A DNA stretch of 27,070 nt, from positions 1 through 27,070 of the forward strand of contig USQL01000022.1 of assembly GCA_900556935.1 (NCBI GenBank). The letters run 5' to 3'. A program made the position numbers and the translations under genes. Below the pieces are notes generated by a model. It did not search any database. It saw only the letters and a program-made list of their open reading frames with translations, and was not told the DNA's origin. Shown here piece by piece: positions 21,351 through 27,070 of the stretch; position 1 is the first letter of the stretch, and each line of letters begins with the position of its first letter. This stretch comes from an uncultured Eubacteriales bacterium (GTDB lineage: Bacteria; Bacillota; Clostridia; Oscillospirales; Oscillospiraceae).

Positions 21351-23417
21351 TTACGGCTCAATGATATTAAAGTACAGGCTGAGCTTTCCCATGCTGTCGC
21401 ACAGCTTCCGGTAGAGAGCCTCGTCGCCCTCTACGGTGACCAGCTTTGCAATCAGGTCCGTGTTCTTGGCGGCGATGGCCAGAACACCTGCCCGGCGGGT
21501 GGTGATGGTGAAGGCCGCCTCGTCGGACTGCTGGCCGGGGTAGTACAGCAGTACGCCGTGATGGATTTTCAGCAGGTAGTTCTGGTCGTCCGTCAGGACC
21601 AGATTTACCAGGAAGGATTCGTCAGCAAGCTTTTCGGTATCCATCATGATGCCCATGTAGTCCAGGGTGTTCTGGGCGCTCATGCTCTGGGCGGTGGTAC
21701 CGGCACCCACGATTTCCGTGGGGGGATACAGGTCCGTACCGTTGCGCAGCTCAAAGGCACCGACCAGGTAGGCGTTCCGCCAGGCACCGGACTCCGCCTG
21801 ATAGCCCAGCTGCTCCAGCGCGTCGGCGCAGAGGTAGCGGGCCTGGGTGTTTTCGGGGTCCGCGTAGACCAGGGCGTTGGTAATCTGGGCAACCCACTGA
21901 TATTCGCCCTTTTCATAGTCCTCCCGCGCCAGCTCCAGGACCTTGTCCGGGTCGCCTAAGTAGCGAACCAGATTCTGGGCGTATTCCGTTGGGGTCAGCT
22001 CGTCCAGGTTCACGGGGTTTGCGTCGTACCAGCCCATGTACTTCTGGTAGACGGCCTTGACGTTGTGCTTCAGGGTGCCGTAGTACTGCCGGGTGTACCA
22101 GACCTTTTCCAGCGCCTCGGGGAGTTGAATCATGTCCGCGATTTCGGTGGAGGTGTAGCCCTCGTTGACGTACAGAAGGGTCTGGTCGTGGATGGACTTA
22201 TAGACGGCGGCGGTGTTGGTCATGTATTCCTGAATCAGCGCATTTCCCCAGTGGGGCCAGTTGTGGGACTGGAACACAACCTCCGCCTCTTCTCCAAACA
22301 GGGTCTGGGCCTCCGTAATGTAGCGGGCCCAGGCACTGGCATCCCGCACCTGCGCGCCCCGGAGGGTATAGAGGTTGTGCATGGAGGCGGTGCAGTTTTC
22401 GGCCATCCACAGGGCCTTCTGGTCCGGGAAGTAGGTGTTCATTTCGGCGGGGGACTCGGTGTCCGGGGTCAGCTGGAAGATGGCCCGAACGCCGTCAATG
22501 GCGGTTTCGAAAACGGCCTCCGTCACCTCGAAGGTGGGGTTGATATAGCCAATGCCGTCCTGGGAGACACCCAGGCCGATGCCTACGGACAGGGAGCCCT
22601 GGGGGCCCTTTTGCAGGGAGGAGCCGTACTGATAGATGGAGCGGCGCTTCATGGCGGTGCCCACAAATACGTTTTCGGACATGACCGCCTCCTCAAAGCC
22701 CTGGGGAACGATGATGGCCGTCTTGCCGGAGGCAATCTGAGCGTCCAGAGGCAGGCTGGGGTCTGCCACATCCTCCTCGGAGATAAGGCCCCGGATGCCG
22801 CCGTAGTGGTCCACATGGGCGTGGCTGATGATGACCGCCACGATGTTGGCTTCGCCCATCTGGGATTCAAACAGCTCCAGGGCGGCTCTGGCGGTATTCT
22901 CGGTGGCCAGGCAGTCCAGGATAATCCAGCCGTTGTCGGATTTTACAAAGGTCAGGTTGGACAAATCGTAGCCGCGAACCTGATAGATGCCCTCCTGCAC
23001 CTCAAACAGGCCATAGTAGGCGTTGAGCTGAGTGTTCCGCCACAAGCTGGGGTTGGCGGAGTCCGGGGCCTCGGTGTCTCTGACGAAATCGTAGGCATCC
23101 TGGTTAAAGACGATGTTTCCGTTGCTGCCCGCAATCTGCAGGCTGTCCGGCGCGGTGATAAAGCCGCGGGTGGCAAACTCCTCCTCCTGCTTGTCGTTAA
23201 AATCAAGCAGCTGGTAGACGTTTTCGTTGATCTGGCGGGTAAACTCGGTAGCGCCCTTCTTGTCCTTGGTAAAGGCCTCGGCGGCGGGGGCGGCTGCCTC
23301 TGTGGGGGCGGTGGCGGCTTCCGTGGCGGGCTGGGTGGGCTCGTCCTTGGCGGCACAGGCGCAGACGGAGCCTGCCAGCGTCAGGGCCAGCAGCGCGGAG
23401 AGAATTCGTTTCTTCAT
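21351..23417 (-). CDS. Alkyl/aryl-sulfatase-like metallo-beta-lactamase-fold lipoprotein
   Basis: This 688-residue exported protein resembles SdsA1/BDS1 alkylsulfatases, which cleave primary alkyl sulfates with two zinc ions. The signal ends in VCAC (lipid Cys21), followed by a Thr/Ala/Pro/Glu linker to about residue 50. The catalytic domain has NLTFVKSDNGWIILDCL, the zinc motif HAHVDH at 199-204 and GGIRGLI. It also has AENCTASMHNLYTLRGAQVRD and SHNWPHWG, where the family usually has HHWP: the first His is kept and the second is Asn. An alkylsulfatase dimerisation domain (about 430-560) and an SCP2-like C-terminal domain follow. AAGGAGG precedes the ATG. It is divergent from the unknown secreted protein gene. 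Confidence 0.9.
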   Translation of the reverse strand: MKKRILSALLALTLAGSVCACAAKDEPTQPATEAATAPTEAAAPAAEAFTKDKKGATEFTRQINENVYQLLDFNDKQEEEFATRGFITAPDSLQIAGSNGNIVFNQDAYDFVRDTEAPDSANPSLWRNTQLNAYYGLFEVQEGIYQVRGYDLSNLTFVKSDNGWIILDCLATENTARAALELFESQMGEANIVAVIISHAHVDHYGGIRGLISEEDVADPSLPLDAQIASGKTAIIVPQGFEEAVMSENVFVGTAMKRRSIYQYGSSLQKGPQGSLSVGIGLGVSQDGIGYINPTFEVTEAVFETAIDGVRAIFQLTPDTESPAEMNTYFPDQKALWMAENCTASMHNLYTLRGAQVRDASAWARYITEAQTLFGEEAEVVFQSHNWPHWGNALIQEYMTNTAAVYKSIHDQTLLYVNEGYTSTEIADMIQLPEALEKVWYTRQYYGTLKHNVKAVYQKYMGWYDANPVNLDELTPTEYAQNLVRYLGDPDKVLELAREDYEKGEYQWVAQITNALVYADPENTQARYLCADALEQLGYQAESGAWRNAYLVGAFELRNGTDLYPPTEIVGAGTTAQSMSAQNTLDYMGIMMDTEKLADESFLVNLVLTDDQNYLLKIHHGVLLYYPGQQSDEAAFTITTRRAGVLAIAAKNTDLIAKLVTVEGDEALYRKLCDSMGKLSLYFNIIEP

Positions 23418-23497
23418 AGGGGACCTCCTTCTTGTTTCCTATCACCACTATATAACAGCTTTTGGTAGTTTTCTCTTTTAACGGTACGAAAAACACG

Positions 23498-23539
23498 CAC
23501 AGGGAACGAAATGCCAGGCAATGCATTTCGTTCCCTGTG
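23498..23539. promoter_or_regulatory. Perfect 17-bp inverted repeat in the divergent intergenic region
   Basis: CACAGGGAACGAAATGC (23498-23514) and its exact complement (23523-23539) flank an 8-nt centre. It lies between the divergent genes starting at 23417 and 23617, about 80 nt from each start codon. No T run follows directly, so an operator or a structured leader is more likely than a terminator. Confidence 0.55.
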
Positions 23540-23559
23540 GCTGCATTTCATACCGGAAT

Positions 23560-23589
23560 TTGGGAAACAGGCTGTTTCGGTGGTAAACT
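23560..23589 (+). promoter_or_regulatory. Weak candidate promoter with embedded palindrome
   Basis: TTGGGA (23560-23565), an 18-nt spacer and TAAACT (23584-23589) precede the secreted-protein gene. The 15-nt palindrome GAAACAGGCTGTTTC (23564-23578) lies between the two elements, where a repressor would block RNA polymerase. Both hexamers are poor matches, so the promoter is tentative. Confidence 0.3.
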
Positions 23590-23616
23590 GGACAACGAAA
23601 AGGAGGGCTATGACCT

Positions 23617-25080
23617 ATGAAAAAAACCATTCTTCGTACATCCCTTTGCCTTGCGCTGGCAGGTGTCTGCGCGGTGGGGAGCTTCCTGCTTCCTGCCAGG
23701 GCGGCAGCGGGGGATTCCCTGAAAACCGGCCTGGAAAAAGAGGGCTTTACCGTGCAGGAGGGCAGGTATTACGAGCTGGATACGCTGCAGCTTGCCTCGG
23801 AGGGGAAGCTCTACAGCTGCTTTGGCAACAACGCGGGCTCCAGCTACATGGTCTTTGACCTGCCCGAGGCCCCGGACCAGAAGGTCCCCAATCCCGCGTT
23901 CCCGCCCTCGGGCTGGCAGTATAAGCTCCGCGCCGATGAGGCAATTGTCCTGATTACGCCCCTGCCCCCGGAGTGTACCTACTATTCCTATATCAACTAC
24001 ATCATGTTCACCGCGCAGAAGGAGGGCAAGGACTATTCCTCTGAGGGTGGCTTCTTCAGCGCCGGAAATGAGCAGACGGGGCTGTACCATCCCATTTTTG
24101 GCTCCATCGGCAATTCTCTGAACATGAACAACATTCTCCATGACGGCAGCAGCGCCTACGGCACCAACGCGGTGATGGTGGTCTCCGCCAACCAGACGGT
24201 GACCGAGAAGGTTGTTAAGCAGCTCAAGGCGGCGGGCTACCCCGAGAGCGTGATTAACGTGATGCCCATCCCGGAGGATACCTACCGCATGGGTTTGGAC
24301 AAGGGCGACGATACCTTCTGCCTGCTGGGCCGTGTTTCCCAGCCCAAGGACAAGGCCGCCTACGAAAAGTATCTGGAGGCGCTGGAAAAGGATGCCATCG
24401 TCTATCGCCTGACCCCCACGGAGGAAGTGGAATCCAACCCCTATGAGAACGCGGAGGTTACCGCCAGAGGCACCGGTGTCCATGAACTCTCCAAGGTGCC
24501 CAGCGCCCCGGAGCATTTGGATGAAATCCGTTCCGCACTGCTGGAGCAGTACGGCAAGGACTACACCTACGAGGAGCTGAGCACGAAGATCGCCGTGCCC
24601 GAGGGCCTGACCGCCTACTTTAACGATACCAACGCCCAGGGCGACAACCGGGATGCCGCTTACGTCATGACCAAGGACTTTACCCTGGATTCCGACGAGG
24701 ATTTTGTGGTGGTCTACGGTGTGAACCACACCACCAGCGGCAAGGCAATCTACTCCAACGCGGTGCTCTACGGCCGGCCCATGCTGAACGGTGCCTGCAG
24801 CATCTATGATTCTCTGTTCGCCGGAAGCGCCAAGGAGTACTTGGAAAAGGACTGCGAAAACGCGGACCAGTACTATGTCTACAAAATCGCCCGGACGAAA
24901 ATGGACGACTACACCGCCATCCTGCCCTACTCCACCGGCAACACCCAGGGCAAGTACTACGGCCTGGACAACGGGAACCCCATGCTTCTGGCATTCCGGG
25001 CCTATCTGGATGAAAACAACGTAGGTACCTCCTACTACGAGCTCATCTACGACCGGGCGATTGTTTTCCACAAGAAGTAA
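23617..25080 (+). CDS. Secreted protein of unknown function
   Basis: I do not recognise this 487-residue family. A signal peptide covers residues 1 to about 30 (basic MKKTILRTS, hydrophobic core, LLPARAAAG). The mature part is Tyr/Asp/Asn-rich, mixed alpha/beta, with segments such as LYSCFGNNAGSSYMVFDLPEA, VVSANQTVTEKVVKQLKAAG, EEDTYRMG-like PEDTYRMGLDKGDD, DSDEDFVVVYGVNHTTSGKA and YYELIYDRAIVFH. No lipobox, anchor or catalytic motif was seen, so it is probably released. AGGAGGG precedes the ATG, and codon use looks native. It lies divergently from the alkylsulfatase-like gene across a region with two palindromes, so joint regulation is possible. Confidence 0.75.
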   Translation: MKKTILRTSLCLALAGVCAVGSFLLPARAAAGDSLKTGLEKEGFTVQEGRYYELDTLQLASEGKLYSCFGNNAGSSYMVFDLPEAPDQKVPNPAFPPSGWQYKLRADEAIVLITPLPPECTYYSYINYIMFTAQKEGKDYSSEGGFFSAGNEQTGLYHPIFGSIGNSLNMNNILHDGSSAYGTNAVMVVSANQTVTEKVVKQLKAAGYPESVINVMPIPEDTYRMGLDKGDDTFCLLGRVSQPKDKAAYEKYLEALEKDAIVYRLTPTEEVESNPYENAEVTARGTGVHELSKVPSAPEHLDEIRSALLEQYGKDYTYEELSTKIAVPEGLTAYFNDTNAQGDNRDAAYVMTKDFTLDSDEDFVVVYGVNHTTSGKAIYSNAVLYGRPMLNGACSIYDSLFAGSAKEYLEKDCENADQYYVYKIARTKMDDYTAILPYSTGNTQGKYYGLDNGNPMLLAFRAYLDENNVGTSYYELIYDRAIVFHKK

Positions 25081-25092
25081 GAGATAAAAAAA

Positions 25093-25170
25093 GAGCTGTC
25101 ACAAAAAAAGAACCTCTTCTCCCGGCGGTAGGATTGCCGCCGGGGGAGAAGCCCTTTTTTACAACAGCTC
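25093..25170. terminator. Nested bidirectional terminator
   Basis: An inner hairpin, CTTCTCCCGGCGG (25116-25128) with CCGCCGGGGGAGAAG (25137-25151, 2-nt bulge), is followed by CCCTTTTTT on the plus strand and TTCTTTTTTT on the minus strand. An outer pair, GAGCTGT (25093-25099) with ACAGCTC (25164-25170), encloses it and is itself followed by TTTTTTT on the minus strand. It separates two convergent genes. Confidence 0.85.
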
Positions 25171-25186
25171 AAAATGGAATGACCGA

Positions 25187-25741
25187 TTAGCCTTTGGGAG
25201 TACCGTCGGGGTTGAACAGGGGCAGGGGCTCCAGGTAGATGATGTCCTTCCGGTCCTTTGCCTCGCCCTCGGCAAGAATGGCCATGCGGCCACAGATGAT
25301 GCCGCCGGCCTTTTCAACCAACGCCTCCAGGGCGGTCAGGCTTTCGCCGGTGGAGATGACATCGTCCAGCACCAGGATCCGCTTTCCCTTGATGAGCTTG
25401 GCATCGCTGCCATCCAGGTAAAGATGCTGCTCCCGGTCCGTGGTGATGGAGCGGACGGCCACACCGAAGGTATCCCGCATGTACAGCTTGGAGCCCTTCC
25501 GGGCCACGAAGTACTTGGCATCCCCGGCCTGACGGGCCATCTCGTGGGCCAGAGGAATGCCCTTGGCCTCGGCGGTGATGATGTAGTCATACTCCGGGGC
25601 CTTCTTCAGCAGCTCCCGGGCACAGGCTACGGTCAGCTCCTGGTCGCCAAAGATGACGAAACCGGCAATGGACAGATTTTCGCTGACAGGACAAATGGGC
25701 AGGTCCCGTTCGAGGCCCGCAACGGTCATATGATAAACCAT
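25187..25741 (-). CDS. Purine-type phosphoribosyltransferase (Apt-like)
   Basis: This 184-residue cytoplasmic type I phosphoribosyltransferase should join a purine base to PRPP for salvage. The PRPP-binding motif is RILVLDDVISTGESLTALE (about 132-150), with the conserved DD and TGES. YDYIITAEAKGIPLAHEMARQ and KYFVARKGSKLYM follow the adenine/xanthine phosphoribosyltransferase pattern. The N-terminus (MVYHMTVAGLERDLPICPVS) belongs to a clostridial Apt-like subgroup whose base specificity I cannot fix from sequence. AAGGAG lies 9 nt before the ATG. The short leader has no room for a purine riboswitch. Confidence 0.9.
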   Translation of the reverse strand: MVYHMTVAGLERDLPICPVSENLSIAGFVIFGDQELTVACARELLKKAPEYDYIITAEAKGIPLAHEMARQAGDAKYFVARKGSKLYMRDTFGVAVRSITTDREQHLYLDGSDAKLIKGKRILVLDDVISTGESLTALEALVEKAGGIICGRMAILAEGEAKDRKDIIYLEPLPLFNPDGTPKG

Positions 25742-25776
25742 GGATGAACGCTCCTTGTCTATATTGAAGTAGCTTT

Positions 25777-25805
25777 ATTATATATGCTTTGCAAGAAAAG
25801 GTCAA
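25777..25805 (-). promoter_or_regulatory. Sigma-A promoter of the phosphoribosyltransferase gene
   Basis: On the minus strand, TTGACC (25805-25800), a 17-nt spacer and a perfect TATAAT (25782-25777). The leader would be about 30 nt. Confidence 0.85.
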
Positions 25806-25901
25806 GAAAAATCCCCCAATTTTGGGAAGACACAGGATTTTGCCCAAAAAGGAAAACAGCCTGTTCTACAGAGAACGGCACAGAAAAGGAGGCTTCCCCC
25901 G

Positions 25902-26993
25902 ATGAAAAAGAAAATTGGTAGCGCGCTGCTGACCCTGCTCGCGCTGGTGCTTGCGGTGGTGCTGGTCTTTACCGGGCTCTATTTTACCAGATTCCGGACC
26001 GTGCGCAGCATCCAAAAGCTGACGGATTACGAAGACGGCTACAACCTGTACCGGATGAACATCCACTATCACTACAGCCTGGAAAAGATTCTGGATTACG
26101 GAATCAAGGACAACCAGACCATGATTGACGCGATCCTAAAGGAAGCGCTGCCGCTGCTGCCGGTTTCCATCAAGGCACCCAGTTTTGGATGCAGCGTGTT
26201 CAGCATCCGGGACGAAGACGGCCATATCCGCATGGGCCGGAACTACGATTTTAAAAACGACACCTCGGCCATGCTGGTCTACTGCGCGCCGAAGGACGGC
26301 TATCGGTCCGTCGCCACGGCGGCGCTGGACAATGTGTCCGCGAACCAGCCGGACGCGGGACTCAAAAAGAAGCTGGCGAGCCTGACGGCCCCCTTTATCT
26401 GCCTGGACGGCATGAACGAAAAGGGGGTATCCATCGGTGTGCTGACCCTGGACAGCGAGCCCACCTTCCAGCATACGGGGAAAAAGGTCATTGCCACCAC
26501 CCTGGCCATCCGGCTGGTGCTGGACCGGGCGGCGACTACCCAGGAGGCGGTAGAACTGCTGCGGAGCTATGACATGTTTGCTTCCTCCGGGCGGGACTAT
26601 CACTTCTACATTACGGATGCCTCCGGAGACGGACGGGTGATTGAATATGACTGCGACAATCCGGACCGCCCCCTGGTGGATACGCCGATGCGCGCCATTA
26701 CCAATTTCTACGGCCTCTATATCGACAGAGTGCTGCCCAACCAGCGCAACGGCATTTACGGCCACGGCAGAGAGCGCTACGACAAAATGGAAGCGGTGTT
26801 CGAGAATGCCAAGGGGGCCTTTACGGAGGAAACCGGCTGGGAGGCTTTGAAGGCGGCCTCGCAGGAGCCCAATCCGGAGTCCATCACCAGCAATACCCAG
26901 TGGTCCATCCTCTATGACAACACGGATTTGACGGGCCAGATTGTCATCCGCCGGAACTGGGCAGACGTGCGGGAATATTCCCTTTTTGATTGA
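25902..26993 (+). CDS. Membrane-anchored linear amide C-N hydrolase (bile-salt-hydrolase-like Ntn fold)
   Basis: This 363-residue protein starts with a hydrophobic segment (about 5-29: IGSALLTLLALVLAVVLVFTGLYF), then about 65 residues before SFGCSVF. Cys97 there fits the nucleophile of choloylglycine hydrolase/acyltransferase enzymes. MGRNYDF supplies the matching Arg113 and Asp116, AITNFYG the later Asn, and YGHGRERYDKM the late Arg. GMNEKGVSIGVL is also typical. In this fold the Cys must become N-terminal, so the first 96 residues should be a membrane-tethered propeptide removed by cleavage. Substrates range from bile salts to penicillin V and N-acyl lipids; the true one is unknown. AGGAGG precedes the ATG. 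Confidence 0.85.
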   Translation: MKKKIGSALLTLLALVLAVVLVFTGLYFTRFRTVRSIQKLTDYEDGYNLYRMNIHYHYSLEKILDYGIKDNQTMIDAILKEALPLLPVSIKAPSFGCSVFSIRDEDGHIRMGRNYDFKNDTSAMLVYCAPKDGYRSVATAALDNVSANQPDAGLKKKLASLTAPFICLDGMNEKGVSIGVLTLDSEPTFQHTGKKVIATTLAIRLVLDRAATTQEAVELLRSYDMFASSGRDYHFYITDASGDGRVIEYDCDNPDRPLVDTPMRAITNFYGLYIDRVLPNQRNGIYGHGRERYDKMEAVFENAKGAFTEETGWEALKAASQEPNPESITSNTQWSILYDNTDLTGQIVIRRNWADVREYSLFD

Positions 26994-27017
26994 GCCGCTG
27001 GGGCTGTTAGAAAACAA

Positions 27018-27061
27018 CCTGTCATTGCGAACCAGTGCGCACACTGGTGTGGCAATCCCCC
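27018..27061. repeat. Short dispersed palindromic (REP-like) repeat
   Basis: The stretch begins CCTGTCATTGCGA and ends TGGCAATCCCC, with CCAGTG...CACTGG inside, so ATTGC/GGCAAT ends enclose a small stem. It strongly resembles the widespread GTCATTGCGA...GTGGCAATCCC repeat found in many bacterial genomes. It follows the amidase-like gene by about 24 nt and may extend beyond the window. Confidence 0.65.
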
Positions 27062-27070
27062 GGATTTTCA

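Noticed and set aside
22065..25071. Long open frames opposite the alkylsulfatase-like and unknown secreted genes
   Set aside because: The sense frames have signal peptides, ribosome binding sites and, for the first, catalytic motifs. The opposite frames are Gly/Val/His-rich shadows.
25742..25776. Purine riboswitch in front of the phosphoribosyltransferase gene
   Set aside because: The promoter leaves only about 30 nt of leader, too short for a purine riboswitch aptamer.

Overview
The window looks like a chromosomal segment of a GC-rich, endospore-forming Clostridia species. The best fit is the Oscillospiraceae/Ruminococcaceae of the gut. The basis is a sporulation sigma factor (SigG) beside a YlmC/YmxH-type protein, sigma-A promoters with 17-bp spacers, strong AGGAGG ribosome binding sites, several TTG starts, an Asp23-FakA pair and short gut-clostridial palindromic repeats. 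No phage, transposase, CRISPR array or plasmid gene was seen. All calls come from reading the sequence; no database search was possible.

Layout. 1-2837 (minus strand): tsf (cut by the window edge), rpsB, a YlmC/YmxH-family gene and sigG. 2838-3472: a 635-bp divergent intergenic region with a probable SigG-type promoter, six DnaA-box-like 9-mers within 80 bp, and the rpsT promoter. 3473-13363 (plus strand): rpsT, recG, a BspA-like surface protein gene, a 203-bp palindromic element, gpmI, an asp23-like gene, fakA, a YihY/BrkB membrane protein, a DUF5685 protein and a DnaJ-TPR protein. 13394-13436: a bidirectional terminator. 13439-16267 (minus strand): trkH and trkA, a potassium uptake system. 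16508-16584: tRNA-Asp(GTC). 16803-18791 (plus strand): a clostripain-like lipoprotein protease with a hairpin at the start of its leader. 18846-21277 (minus strand): an AgrC-like GHKL histidine kinase, a LytTR response regulator and a degenerate receiver-like protein. 21351-23417 (minus strand): an alkylsulfatase-like metallo-hydrolase lipoprotein. 23617-25080 (plus strand): an unrecognised secreted protein. 25187-25741 (minus strand): a purine-type phosphoribosyltransferase. 25902-26993 (plus strand): a membrane-anchored bile-salt-hydrolase-like enzyme. 27018-27061: a small dispersed palindromic repeat at the edge.

How the parts may work together. The left half is mostly housekeeping: translation, recombination, glycolysis, exogenous fatty acid phosphorylation and potassium uptake. 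The right half is an envelope and secretion region with a lipoprotein protease, a lipoprotein hydrolase, a secreted protein of unknown function, a membrane-tethered amidase-like enzyme and a peptide-sensor-type two-component system. The features most worth following up are the DnaA-box cluster at the sigG/rpsT divergence, the DUF5685 protein with two Asp-rich motifs overlapping a Cys-tailed J-domain protein, the degenerate receiver upstream of the LytTR system, and the hydrolase/unknown-protein pair diverging from a perfect 17-bp inverted repeat.
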